Part shown: piece by piece, positions 34,650 through 47,770 of the stretch
How positions within the stretch are numbered: position 1 is the first letter of the stretch
Layout of the letters: each line of letters opens with the position of its first letter
Made by a program: the position numbers and the translations under genes
Notes under the pieces: model-generated
What the model saw: only the letters and a program-made list of their open reading frames with translations
Databases searched by the model: none
Told to the model about the DNA's origin: nothing
Origin: Meloidogyne chitwoodi
Lineage: Eukaryota > Nematoda > Chromadorea > Rhabditida > Meloidogynidae
Assembly: GCA_015183035.1 (NCBI GenBank)
Contig: JACZZP010000006.1
Location: 2,232,001 to 2,296,000 of the forward strand
Direction: 5' to 3'
DNA: 64,000 nucleotides

Positions 34650-36644
34650 TTATCTCTTCAATATATTATTATCTTCATTTATTTCTTTTTCAACTTCTTC
34701 TTCAACTGTTATAATCTCATTATTAGAATGTTTACGACGTTTAATCCAATCAGCTAATACTCTCTTAAGTACTAAAGCCCAACCAGTTAAAGGTACTTTT
34801 TGTTCAGATTGTGAATTTCTTCCCATTGAATTTTCAAAGCTTGAAGGGCAGGGTGCTACATCAACAGAAAGTCTACTTCCACGTCGCCAGGCACGAAACT
34901 GAAACAAAAAATTTAATATATGTATCATTATATGCGATATATCCCCTCTCCTTATAACGAGATTCAACGTACCATAGCATAATCCATTGGCCTAATAACA
35001 GAACAATAATCATTTTCGTCTTCATAACATCCACCAACACTTAAGCTAGTTCCAATTCTATGTCTAAAAGGAGTTAATGTAGCTGTATTCCGATTTGTTT
35101 TAACACTATTTTTGCGTGTTAAGATGGGTTTTACTGATTGAATTTGTTGCTTTTGTTCCTTATTTTTTTCATTCCAGTTTGCTTCTATTTTTTCTTTTAT
35201 ATTTGGTTGAATAGAAGAAGCACAAACTGGCGAAGAAGAAGAAAATGAAACACGTTTATTATTAATAGCATATCTTGTAGAAAGATTAAAAATACTATTT
35301 AATTCACATTCAACATCTTTTATTGGATCCATGAATAAAATTTGATGATCGGAAAGTGCACGACGGACTCCAACTTTAAGACGGTGATCTGAAAGTTTTA
35401 AGAGGAAATTTTAAAATTATTTAAAGTTTTTTTACATTTTTCGACAACTTTAGCCCTTCGGGGATTAGTTTCACCAAAAGAGAAATTTGCTTTAGTTAAA
35501 GAACGCCTTCTGCTTATACGTCTCTGAAGCTTGTAATGGGCACGTTGATTTAAGTCCTGCATCTGTTTTTATTAATATAAAAAGCTAAAATAAACTTGTT
35601 CCAGAATTATTAAATAAACTTGTTTCAGAATTATTAAATAAACTTGTTTCAGAAAAATCAGAATTCTTTTAAATAAAACTTGTTTTCATTAACTACCTCA
35701 GAATCAGATAAAAACCAGCATGAAGGCAACAAATCTTCATCTCTTAAAGCAAAGTTCTGGTTTTCTACTTGACGTTCAAAAGATAATGGGATAAAAGGAG
35801 AGCGTACAAATTGAGACTTAAAAAAATTAAAATTTATTAAAACTTCAAGTTTAATTATACTTGATTTCTTAAAGAAACTAAAGGTCCTCCTAAATTATAT
35901 TTTTGAGAATTTAAATTTATTATTGTCTTTTGTTGATTAATTGTTTTTGTTGTTAATTGTTTTGCTAATCTTTTTTGATTATTATTATTATTATTTTGCT
36001 GTTTCTCGTTTTTTGAGCGGTAAAAAAACATTAATTTTACTGGCCAACACGTAAAAATTAATGCTGAAAAAGGGCAAAAAAATTCTTTTTTTAATAATAT
36101 TTATGATTTATTAGTTTATTTTATTATTTTTAAAAAAAATAGGCCCGTTTTATTTAAGTTTTATTAAAAAGGAAGAAAAAAATTAATTTTTTGGGGGAAA
36201 TTTAAATTTTTTTCAATTAAAATTTTAATAATAATTTAAAAAATAAATAAATAAAATAAAAAAAGACCATAGAGTGTGATTGAAATTATATTCTTTGCTT
36301 GAATGGATTATTTTTAAAAATAAATGATTGATTATTAATTTTAGTGAAAATAAGACACTCCCCCCTTCTATTATTTTTCTACTCTTTCTTTTTATTCGCG
36401 CATTTAATAAATTTATTAAATGATCGAACAAATTAATTAATTAAAAATAAATAAACTCTTCCCTTCAATGTGCACTTTATAATTAAATAAAAAAAAATAT
36501 TTATTTATTACACTCTTTTTTGTTGTTTTTGTTTTCCTTGTTCCAAAAATGCATAAACTCGTCAAATGAATAAAAACGCAAATCTGGACAGCTATTACTT
36601 GAATAAAATAAATTTAAATTATTTTTTCTTTTACTGCTGGTCAT
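34650..36644 (-). CDS. Unrecognised basic, Ser/Gln-rich protein
   Basis: A first exon at 36644-36512 encodes MTSSKRKNNLNLFYSSNSCP and DEFMHFWNKENKN and ends at a gtaata donor. Splicing to the cag acceptor near 36057 keeps the frame into SLIFTCWPVKLMFFYRSKNE. Later exons give a poly-Asn stretch, GGPLVSLRNQ, RSPFIPLSFERQVENQNFAL, RRISRRRSLTKANFSFGETN, a Lys/Gln/Ser-rich middle with RVSFSSSSPVCASS, FRHRIGTSLSVGGCYEDEND and DYAMVFRAWRRGSRLSVDVA. The C-terminus KVPLTGWALVLKRVLADWIK is basic and amphipathic and ends acidic before ILKR. No signal peptide is seen and I recognise no domain. RRRSL and RRGSRLS are possible basophilic kinase sites. An alternative is that the start is the internal ATG at 36031. 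Confidence 0.6.
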
Positions 36645-37037
36645 TCTTTTTAAATTAAAAAAAATAATAATTATAAATTGCTACAATTAAAATAAAATTT
36701 AAACTGTAAAATTAAAAAAAATTTTTTTTAATTTTAAAAAATAGGGGGAATTCCCCAAAAAAAATAAAGATATTATTAAAAATATTGTTATAGACTAGAC
36801 CATTTTATATAAATAATATTTTTATATAAAAATAGAAAAAAAATAAAAATATATATTTTGGCCAATTGAAAGAAGAAAAAAAAATGATTTTAGCCAATAT
36901 TTAGAGTGAAAATTGACTTTATAAAAATAAATAAATAAATAAATTCTCAAAATAAATAATTTAATAATAAAAATTTAAAAGACACAAAATGGTACTTTAA
37001 AGATAAAAATTAAAAAAATTAATATATAATTTTTTAA
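36645..37037. other. Intergenic, AT-rich
   Basis: This lies between the unknown gene and the TAF1 stop codon. No feature is seen apart from runs of A and T. Confidence 0.5.
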
Positions 37038-40000
37038 TTATTCTAAACGAGGCTTTTTTACATCAAAAATTAAACCTTTATCTTCTTCATTATTATTATT
37101 ATTATCATCTGAATCACTCAAATCTAAATTAGAAATTTCATCTTCTTTGTCTTCTAATAATTCATTATCGTCTCCACCAACATAAAATTTTGGTTGAATT
37201 TTTTCTTTTTTCTTTTCTTCTTCTTCTTTAAATAAATTTAATTTTTCTTCATTAATTAAATTATCATCTTTTTTTATTATTATTGAAGCAAAATTATTAT
37301 TATTATTATTACTTGTTGTAGCAGAAGATTGCCAAATTTGTTGTGGTGAATTAGTATCTTCTTCTGTAATTATTGAATCAACTTTAATAATTAAAAAATA
37401 AATTAAAAATAAAAACAAAAAAAAACCTCCAGATTTCAAAGCTTTTTGTATATTTGCTTCTAATTCAGCCAATGGTTCAGCAGATTTTTCTAACAATTGA
37501 TTACAAAGTAAAAATATTTCTTCAGCTTTAAGAGTAAAAAGAGATTGAGGGCCGTTAAATAAACGACTGTTTTCTACAATCTGAAAAAAAAAAAATAAAT
37601 TAAAAAATTGGACATTTTGAAAATTGGACATTTTGAAACATTTATTTAAATAAAAATAAACCTGTTCAAAATCTTTTCTAAAAGCTTCAATAGTAGTATA
37701 TCTATGCTCTTTAGCATTTTGTTCCTTTAATACAAAATTAAATTAAATTAATTCAAATAAATTGTCTCTTACAATTTTTCCTAAATCCATTGGCCTTGAT
37801 ATTCTATCGTTGTAAAATGGAAACTTTAAAAAAAATTTATTTAAAAATTAAAAAAATTGTAAAAAATAAAACCTTTTTAGAATCAACTCGAGAATGAAAA
37901 GCAACAGATTTTGGCAAATTTTTACATTCTTGTACAATCTGAAATAAAATATAAGAAAATCCAACAATATCATCATCATCTAGTAATGGATTTATTTGTT
38001 TTTCTAATTCAATAAGTCTTTGATCATTTTCTTCCAATTTTTTGGTTGAATATTGTACCATCTAAAATTGGAAAAAAATATAAAAATAAAATTTTTGAAA
38101 AATTTTAAGTTAGAACTCAAAAATAAATCAAAAACTCGTGGTAGGACTCGAACCCACAACCACCTCAGCCAAAACCTAAAAGCTTAACCAATGCACCAAA
38201 CGCCAACAAACAAACTTTTATTTATTTTAAACTTTAATTAAAAAAACCTTTCTAGCAGCTTCAGTAATGGGGTGGTTAGGGCCATTATAAGTACTTGAAT
38301 TAATAATAATTTGAGTTAAATCTTAAAAAAAATTAAAAAAAAAACCTTTAATTACACATACCACTTAAAAATTGTTGCCTAAGTTCATATTTATTATTAG
38401 CTACATTTTTACGAATAAATTGTAAATCCATTGGCTTTTTAATTATTGTCAAATAATCTGGGACCTTTTTTAGAAAATTAAAATAAAATTAAAAAACATT
38501 TAAAGAATAAAAAAAACCTTTTTAATATTAACTGGAATTGCAAAATGTTCAGATCCTTCAAAACCTTTCAATTCATTTAATATTTCCATTAATAAACTGG
38601 CCATAGAAACGCGTGGATCTGCTCTTCTTCTTTGAACAGATTTATGAGGTCCAACTAAATAATCAGCATCATCCAATGTTCCTCTTCTTTTTCCTGATGA
38701 TACAGAAAAAGGTCCACCTAATTTTTTAATATTTTTGAAAAATAAAAAAAAAGAGAACCTCCAGTTGATGAAGCAGAAGAAATTGCTGAAAGAGGGCCAA
38801 TCGCTGTTGCAGTTGAACTTGAAGGAACAGAAGGAACGTTAATTGTAAGTGGATGAGGTTTAATACGATTAACTATTTTTTAAATAAATTAAAATTAAAC
38901 AAATTAAACAAAAAAATAAACTTTGTTGAATAACATCTTCATTTAAAACCAAATTTGTTGAAGTTGATGGAAATGAAGCAATTAATTCTTGTTTAGAAAT
39001 TATTGGAGGAATTGCTGCTTTCCTACTACTACTTAGAGATGAAAAAGATGAAATTCTTCCCTTTTTTCCAAATTTTTTAGTTATACCACTTTGTAATATT
39101 TTACGAGGTATGTGAAGTCTTTTTTAAATTATTTTTAAATTAAAAAAAAATTAAATTTAAAATAAAAACCTCAAAGCATTTTGACGTTCCTTTGCTGCAT
39201 GTTTATACAATTTTTTAGAAATTTTTAATCTTGTTCCATCTATTTCAATTAATTCACCAGATGGAAGACTACATCCTTCTTCATCCAAAATATCACTTAT
39301 ACGTGAAACGGGAGGCTAAAAATTTTTTTTAATTTAATTTAAATTTAAAAAAAAAACCTGACAAATTTCCCCAACAGTTTTTGTAGCCAATTCTTCTTCT
39401 TTTCCATATAAAGGACAATTTCTGTTAGTTTTCATATGTCCAATAGCTCCACAATTACTACATGTAATTTTTAATTCTTTTGGTGGTTTAGGTGGAGGTA
39501 AAGGAAGTTTTTCTTTTTTTTCAATTATTTGATGAAGTTGTTGTTTTTTAGGTTGTTTTGGTTGTTGTTGTCCTCCCATTTTATTTGGTGAAGTAGAAAT
39601 GTGTTGTTTTTGTTTTGTTAAATCTAATGATAAAGGCATTTCTGTCATCATTTTCATTCTTTCAGTTATATCCTTTTCTTTTTCTCAAAAGTTGAAAAAG
39701 AATTTTTTTTAATTTATTAATTATTTAGTAAAGGGAGGACTTTTACGACATTATTCAAAAAACACAATAAAATAATTTTATTTTTTTCAATTAAAATAAA
39801 TAAACTACAATATTAAGGGGTGGTTGGTAAATATTCTTTTTTACAATTTATTTTTATTAAAACCTGAAATAAGCGAAGATGAGGACTTTAATTGTTGTGA
39901 ATCTAATTTTTTAGTTTTTCGAGCATTTTCTTGTTGACGTCTTCTTTCTTTTCTTTTTTCCTAAAAAGAAAATAATAAATACATATATTTTTATCTAATT

Positions 40001-43000
40001 TAATTTAAAAAAAATAATTTCAAAAAAATAATTTCAAAAATGTCCAAAAAATAATATTTTTTAATTTTCTCTTCTCTTTTCTCTAAATAAAAAACATACT
40101 TCCTTGTATTTATCATCCATTTGAGCATAAACTTTAATAAAACTTTCATCTCTGGTTGAACGAATTCTGACATAAGCTTCAATTAATTGTGGATGTATTA
40201 CTGTTTCAACACGTGTCTAAATATTTTTTTTTTAAATAAATAAATTAATTAAAATTAAAAAAAAACCGATTCTGTTCCATCACCATTTTTTATTGTTCTA
40301 TAAATTTTTAATTTTTTTTGTGGTCCAGATGAAAGAAATGTTTCTCCTTTTGCTGCTGATGGACTAAGAGGATTTGGAACAATAAAAGTATTAACATCAT
40401 TTTTACTTTCTAAATTTTTCTCTTCTTTTTTTTGTTGTTGTTCAACTGCTTCTTTTGCTGCTTCAGAAACTGAAGCACCACTTTTTGTTACTTCTCCACG
40501 AATCATTTTTTGTAGGTTAAGACGTTCACGTTCTTCAAGTTCAAATTCACGTTGTTCAGCATCATTTAAAGTGGTTGTAGTAGAATAGGTACCAGCAAAA
40601 CGTTTTCCAAAATCTTAAAAAAACGATTTTTTATATTCCAACAGATAGAAAGTAGTCAAAGCCCACCCCAAATTTCCCAAAAAAAAAGAGTGAAATTTAA
40701 TATAATTAAATTTCAAACAAACGTGTAAGTTCATCTCCACTAGACTCCCAATCCAAATCACAAACATCTGTTTCAGTATTGGACAACCATTTATTTTGTT
40801 TTTCAAAAATGCGTTGACAGTGTTCTTTATGTTTATTTTGCATATCAGCAAAAGTTAAACGAGCATTTCCTCTAGCAAATCTTGAAACTTGTGAATCCTT
40901 TTTTCCTTGAGCTGCTTGAGTAGATAAAGTACGAATTACGTCAATTACATCCCTTTTAAAAATAAAATAAATAAAATTTAATTTTTAAAAATTAAACCAT
41001 CGTTCAAGTTGACTAATTTCCTCTTCTAAAAGACCAAATTCTCTACACATTTGCCTTGCTTCTTTTAATGGAAGTTTTCTCAAATCAGCATTTGTACCTG
41101 TCACAAGCTTTTTCGGAGCTTCTTTGTCAACTTCTTCTTTTGTTATTTTTTGTGGTTTAGCAGTTATTCGTAAAAAAGAAAAGCCTAATCCAGAGCCTGT
41201 AGGGTCAGTAATACCTGTCTGATCCAAAAAACTTTTTCCTTTCATAACTGCTATATAAGCTCTTGTTGTGTTCCATGGGGCACATTTTATCTTTTTTTAA
41301 ATTTATTTAAAAAATTAAAAAAAAAACCTCTTCTTCTCCAATATTTTGTTGATCATCTGAATCATCAGCATTTTCAGCTACATGTAAATATTTTTCACCG
41401 TAACCAGCATCCTAAAAATATTAAATATTTAATTAAAATAAATTTAAATTTTCAAAAAAACCCTTAATCTCTGTTCAGCAGCCATCATTGAAGATTGTGC
41501 ACAATACATTTCTGGAGTTATCATACTTGCAACTTCCTCACGGCTAGGAAGACGAAAATCTTCTTTTAATACCTTAAATTTTAATTTAAAAAATAATAAA
41601 TTTAAAAAGAAAATACCCAAAATTCCAATCCTGCCCCAACTCTTTTAAATTCTGCAATTGGCTTTAAATTTTTCCGAATTGTTACATCTTGATTTGGAAA
41701 TATTTTTCTAAGTTCATCCATTCTAACACGTCTAGGCTTTTTATCATTTTCCCAAAATAATCGATAAATAGAGCTCATCATAAAATCTTTGCTAAAATCT
41801 TTTGCTCTTTTTGAATTTGGACTGGGAACTTCACATAAAGGCATTTCTTGTCCAACAAGAAAAATATGTGGAAAATGTCTCAAAAAAAATCCAAAACGAG
41901 TTCGAACAAGTAAAAAATCGTTTGAAGGAATTTTATGTTTAAATATTGTTGCACGATACATATTATTTTCTAAGACTTGTAGAGATGAATCTGTGGATGT
42001 TAATTTGCCCAAAAATGGAAAAGTATGCGAAAAAGAAGTTTCACCAAATTCATATTTTGTTGTTTCTTGTTCTTTTGTTGGTTTCTTTGAAATAAATAAA
42101 TTTTTAAAAATTATTAATAAAATTTTTATAAAATAATTTAGACCAAATTACCCTTAATTATTCTCTTATTTTTTTATTTAATTATTTCTTCCAAATTTTA
42201 CCCTTACTTATTTATTATTTAATTATTTCTATCTCCCCTCTATCCTATTTAATTTAATTAAAAAATATTTAAAAAAATACTCTTTTATAATAATTTCTAA
42301 TTTTTGAAGCCATTCCTGATTGACTTAGCAATGGTGGAAATTGTTCAGAATATTCCATTAAAAGTAATGTTCCATCTCTTCCACTCAAATCATACACTTC
42401 TCTCATTAAAAAAATATCATCAAAAGTTCCACCATCTCCAGATATATGACGTTCTCTTCTCTTTTTAAAAAAAAATATAAATATTTTAAAAATTAAAAAA
42501 ATAACCTGATTAGTCATTCTAATATGTCTAGTTAATGAAAGTATTGGTGCACTTCCTCCTCTAATTAAACTTTGTAATAATCTTACAGGCAATTTTGGCC
42601 TATGAAAATTTCTCATTTGTGAATTATTAGTCAAAAAAGGAAAAAATATTGGATGAATGTTTTGTGCAGGTAATGAATGTTGAATTCCACTACTTCCAGC
42701 TAATGAACGTGAAGTTTTTTCTGCTGTATTTTTTGGCATATAATAATCATCATTTGATAAATTAAAAGGATCTTTATCGGCAATTTGGGCAATTTGTGTT
42801 TCTATTTGTTCTTCTTCTTCTTGTCTTTGACGTTTAAAAACTTGGGCCAAAATTAATTTTGATTTTTTTATTCCACCAGAATGTTCAACCTTTTTTATTT
42901 AATTAATTTATTTAAATTTTAATAAAAAACCTTTGAATAAGATTTTGAACCAAATGATTGTCCATCAATTCCCTCATCTTGAACTGCATCTTCTGGCATT

Positions 43001-44543
43001 CCAAACATTTTTGGATCATCTTCATAGTCTAAGGAGAGTACTCTAGGCTCTAAATTATTAAAATATTATATTCTTTGATTCGTTAAAATTTTTTTAAAAA
43101 ACTTTTTACAAAAAAACCTCTCTAACTTGGTATTTTTTGCATATTTGCACTATCCCAAATTATATCATCTTCCCAATTTGAATTTGCCAATTCATAATTT
43201 TCAAAAGGAAAAATAGAGCGTTGAGAGTCGATAAATAAGCGAACATCTGATTTTAAATCGGAAAATCCTGTTTGTTGTGAAGTTACTTTTGCAGGATTTT
43301 TTAAATATTCAATAAATGATTTATTTTTCCCTAAAAATTAAAAAATGAGAAAATTAAAAAATTAAACAAAAATACATGCAGTCATAAAAGCCTTATAAGT
43401 TCGTGTATGTGCAGTAGGAATCCAACCACACCGAGGAAGTCTTGAAGACATCAATTCTTTTATTAACTTTAAAAATTTTCTTTTAATGAATTTTAAATTA
43501 AAAAAACCTTTTCTTTAGCTTCCTCTCCATCAATAATTATATCATCTTCCCAATGAATTAAATTAACAGGAAGAAAAGTTTTGTCATCTGAAAACAAAGC
43601 ACTTTTTGCAAAAATTTTAAATTAAAAAAATTAAACCTATAACAGGTGATTCCTTCTCATCAATTGGTTTAAAGACCTAAAAATTAAGTCTTAAAAATTA
43701 AAAAATAATTTATATTTAACCTTTCCCTTTTTCATTCCATAATCAAAATTTGAAGGATTTGAAGGAAGACCCAAACGATCATACCAAATTTGTGCAGGTC
43801 CAAAACGCCAAGGAGGAGCTGATTCTTCATCTTCTTCATTAATTTGTTGTTGCTTATTTTTATTTAATAATTCCTCCAAATTTTCTGCACAAAGTAATTC
43901 CTTAGAAAGGAGAATTTAAACAATTATTTTTAAAATAAAGACAAACATATTCATCACTACAACAATCCTTCTTTTTTGGTAAATCGCCAAACTTAAAATC
44001 CCAACCAGAAGAAACTGTTGTTGCCTTCTCTTCATTAGTTTCTTCGATAGCTTCATCTTTTTCATTATCCTCTTTTTTCTCATCTTCATTTTTATCTTCA
44101 CCAATTTCTTTATTTTCTTCATTAATTGCTGCCTTTTCATTTGAAAATTTTAAATTAGAAATTGCTACTTGTTCTTCTTGTTCAGTTGATAATTTTGCAG
44201 TTTCTGATCCTTTCTTTTTAAATGTTCTAGAAGTCCACCATATTTGTTCTTTAAGCGAAGCTTTAGCATTTGCAAAAACTCTTGAAAACCGTAAAATTCC
44301 TCCTTGCTCAAAATCAGGAAATAACGTACTTAAAACAATTTTTAATTATATCGTTTAAATTAAAAACCTTGGATCAATATTATCAAGTTCTGGTGGTATT
44401 ATTGCAGCAAGGGGAGCATCTGCTCGGCGAGATGGCGGAATAAATTCTGAAGATTGTTGTTTATGTTTTTCTGCATTTTTACTATTATTTGTAATAAGAT
44501 TTGGAATTGATGCTGGATGTATAAATTTTACATCATCATTCAT
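37038..44543 (-). CDS. taf-1: TAF1, largest subunit of TFIID
   Basis: The ATG at 44543 follows a ttttag acceptor by 15 bases. In order: [10 protein letters not shown] and [18 protein letters not shown]; an acidic Lys/Glu-rich segment; [20 protein letters not shown]; the TAF1 core with [33 protein letters not shown] and [15 protein letters not shown]; and a helical stretch with [13 protein letters not shown] and [21 protein letters not shown] zinc knuckle [16 protein letters not shown], two bromodomains ([40 protein letters not shown]) and an acidic tail ending DVKKPRLE follow. TAF1 scaffolds TFIID, contacts promoters and TAF7, and reads acetylated histones. The N-terminus lacks a long segment before the LFP.F box, including the TBP-inhibitory region of fly and human proteins, so either this species is shorter or upstream exons were missed. 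One intron contains a tRNA-like remnant. Confidence 0.9.
38135..38207 (-). pseudogene. Degenerate tRNA-like sequence in TAF1 intron
   Basis: The minus strand has a D-arm-like GGTGCATTGGTTAAGC and T arm GGGTTCGAGTCC. The anticodon region GGTTTTGGC could hold TTG or TGG, but its stem pairs poorly, and the acceptor strands do not match. Confidence 0.45.
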
Positions 44544-44853
44544 TTTAATTAAATATTCTAAAACAAAGTTAAAAAGAATTTTAATTGTTAATTATATTTT
44601 AACGATTAAAAACAATTGTCAAAAAAACAACTTTTTAACTTTCAGGAATATTGAACTATATATATTTTAGATCTTTTAAAATATTTTTATTAGTTGACGT
44701 TATGAACTTTTTCATCATTGAAAGTTCGAAATGTCAACTTTTTAAATCTCAACATGACAAATTAATATTTTTCTTCATTTTTTCATTGAATATAATTCTC
44801 TTAAAAATTTTAATAAATTTAATAAAATAATAATTTTATTATTGTCTTTTTAA
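44544..44853. other. Gap between TAF1 and the receptor gene, with foldback
   Basis: A GTTGACGTTATGAACTTTTT / GAAAGTTCGAAATGTCAAC imperfect hairpin at 44690-44760 followed by TTTTTAAATCTCAA resembles the element at 13553-13623. Nothing else is seen. Confidence 0.55.
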
Positions 44854-47770
44854 TTAAAGTTGTCTTCCACTCTCATATTCATGAATTAATCTTTGAAGAA
44901 TTGTTTGTTGATCAACCTAAAAATTAATTTATAAATTTAAATAAATAAATAAATTTAAACCGATTCAAAAACTGTTGGTGCAGATAATAAAACACCTATT
45001 GTTCCACCCAATGTTATTCCAAAGAAAATATATAAAAGAAATCGGTCTATTACCATTGCAACAAATCTCCAATCATCTCGGTGCTTTTTTAAATATTTTA
45101 AAAATTAAAATAAATTAAATATTACAATTTTATGATCCTCCTCATGTCGTAAATGATCAGTAATATATTCAACAGCTTCCATAGCTTTAGCCTTTTAAAA
45201 TATTGTTGTAAAAATTATTTCTAAATACCGCTTCCAAACTCAAAGGAAATCCATTTTTAATTATTGGATCAGCTTCTTTTTCACCACTCTCTTCTGGTTC
45301 GTATATTGCCCCTTTAATTCTTCCTTCTGGACAATGTTGGTGATGTACTTTTGGTGAAATTTGTACATCAAATTTACCAATACCAGGAATTGTAGTTAAA
45401 CTTTTACTGTTAACTCTTTTTGTTAAACGATTTATTGATGGTTTTGGTCTTTTCATGCAAAGTAGACGAGGCATCAACTTTTTTTTAAAGATATTAATTT
45501 TGTAAAAATATTTACAAAAGATACCACTAAAAATACATGACGAACCCATTTTGGCATTTTATGTGTTGTAGGTCCACGGTGGTAAACATTAATAATTATT
45601 ACAGTGATCTAAATATAACTAATTTAAAACAAAAACTAAAAATATACATATAAAACAACATTTAAAAACATCAGAAAAATGTCGAAACATAGATAAATCA
45701 AAAACATTAATAAAAACAAATACAAAAGTCAGAACAGAATTCAAAAAATTGAGACACAATAAAACACAAATCAGAATATAATTTAAACATACTACAGTTC
45801 AAACAAACATTTTAAAATACAAAATCAGAACATTTATAACGTAATTCAGAAACATCAACAAAACACTAAAAACATCAAAAAACATGCAAAAATCAGAACA
45901 TAATTAAAACAGACCGTAATAGTTGTTATATTAAGAGTAAAAGTCAACAACAAATACTTAGCGACAAGCGGAATGGTAGAAGATGTTGGCGGCATTATTT
46001 TAGAAACCAACAAAAGGAATACAACAATAGATAATAAAACTTAAAGAGAAATTATTTTTTATTAAATTTTTAAAAATAACCAGAAATTGTTAAAGTCATT
46101 TTTTCGCCAGAATCTGTTGGCAAGAGAAAAACAGCCATTGAAAGAAAAGCCATTAATACAGTTGGTATTATTAACACAACAGTGTAAAACAATGTTTTAC
46201 GACGAATTCTAAGTTGAAATTTAATCCTAGATCTAAATTAATTTTTTTAAATTAATATAAAAATAATTTACCGTCTATTTACTAATGATGCTGGGGCATC
46301 TGTTACAAATAGACTACATGATTTACTTTCAAATAAAAATAAAAAACCAATAACGTCCCAAATTGAACTAACACTTTTAGCATATTCACTCTTTAAATAA
46401 AAAATTATTTTTTGGAGAAATTTTTTTTACAAATATTCTCACTAAATCAATTAATTCAGCTTGTTCAAATTCCATTTTTACTTCCTTTTCATTATACTAT
46501 TTATATATTAAATATTTAATTAAATTTTTAATATTTTTACCGTCCATGAACCAAATATTAAATGACAAACTGAAATTTATTATTTTAAATGTTTTGTTTT
46601 GTGTATTTTTTAACATTTTTACTGTATTTTTCTAATGTTTTTAAATTTTTTTTGACTTTATGTTTTGTTCATTTTGTTTAATTTGTATTTTGTTCTAACA
46701 ATAAGTTCAAAGTTTTTGTAAATTTTTACTTTTGTATTGTATTTGTTTGTTTGTTTTAGTGTTTGTTTTGATCATTTTTTATATTAATGTTCAAAAGTTT
46801 GTTTATTTGTGTTTTATTTGATTTTTGTATAACTTTTGTTTATATTATGCTTTCTTTTGTATTTTGTATGATGTTTTTTTTTAACTTTTGTATTTACTTT
46901 ATTTTTGTTCTAATACTTTAAGATGTTTGTTTTAATTTTGCATGTTTAAATTTAGTGTTTTCTTTTTGTTTTTTAACTTTTTACTTTTGTTTGATGTATT
47001 TTATGAGTAACTTATTTAACCTTGTTCATCAAATGGAAAATATTCAACATCTAAAAATATTTTAAACATTTATTTTCAAATAAAATATATTACCAATAAT
47101 ACAGGAACTTTTATAAATTGCTGGCGGTACCTAAAAATATTTTTTTAGTTATAAAATTAATAAAGTAAAAACAAACCCAAAGAACCTCCCCTTTATAGTT
47201 GATAACAACATTTGACATAAAACTAACTTCATAGTTGCCATCAGCACTAGAATGTAAACAAAATTAAAATTTTGTAAAATATGTAAACTGAATAAACTAA
47301 ACTTGTTGAAAAGCACCTATTTAAATTTTAATTTTTAATTTATTTAAATTGTATTTCTCACAATTTCAGGTGACCAAATTTTATCTGGAGGAACGCGGAT
47401 ATCCTTGATCCCGCCATAGTTGACCGGACTCCATGTCATTTGATAATCCTTTAAAAAATAAAAATAGTAAATTAAATTATTTAAAAAAACTAAACTTTCC
47501 ATTTTAATGTCAGCCAAACATTTGTGTGCATTATCTATTTAGTAGAAAGAATTAAATATTTATTTTTATTTCAACCTGATCCTTTTCGTCAACATTAATT
47601 AAAAGTGCAAGCTGCAAAGTCATACGAACAATTATAGGGCTCTCATTACGCATTGGCAAAATTAAGGAATTATAACCACGAAAAACATCCATCATCAAAC
47701 GTTCTTCATCTTCACTTGCAAATACTAATTTAGAAAATAATTTAATACAAATAAATAATATTAATGGCAT
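44854..47770 (-). CDS. unc-29: Levamisole-type nicotinic acetylcholine receptor subunit (UNC-29-like)
   Basis: The start ATG at 47770 gives a signal peptide ([18 protein letters not shown]), then [20 protein letters not shown] and [18 protein letters not shown]. The agonist-site region has [20 protein letters not shown], and the Cys-loop is [20 protein letters not shown]. The pre-TM1 segment [14 protein letters not shown] lacks the vicinal cysteines of alpha subunits. TM1 to TM3 follow with [25 protein letters not shown] and [20 protein letters not shown], and TM3-TM4 loop and TM4 with [20 protein letters not shown]. The stop is at 44854. The N-terminal FRGYNSL and the non-alpha character point to UNC-29 rather than the alpha subunits. 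These channels pass cations at body muscle synapses and are targets of levamisole. One intron (46300-46347) is only 48 bp. LEV-1 or an ACR paralogue is the main alternative. Confidence 0.8.
45620..45930. repeat. AAACATNAGAACA-rich intron
   Basis: A long intron of the receptor gene made of irregular repeats of AAAACATCAGAAAA and ACAAAAATCAGAACA words with poor internal periodicity. No coding content. Confidence 0.5.
46570..47080. repeat. TTTTGTTTT-rich intron
   Basis: A 500 bp T-rich, almost A/T/G-only stretch with repeats of TTTTGTTTTTAACTTTTGTATT in varied form. It lies in another intron of the receptor gene. The strand asymmetry (T, G rich) is opposite to that at 45620-45930. Confidence 0.5.
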
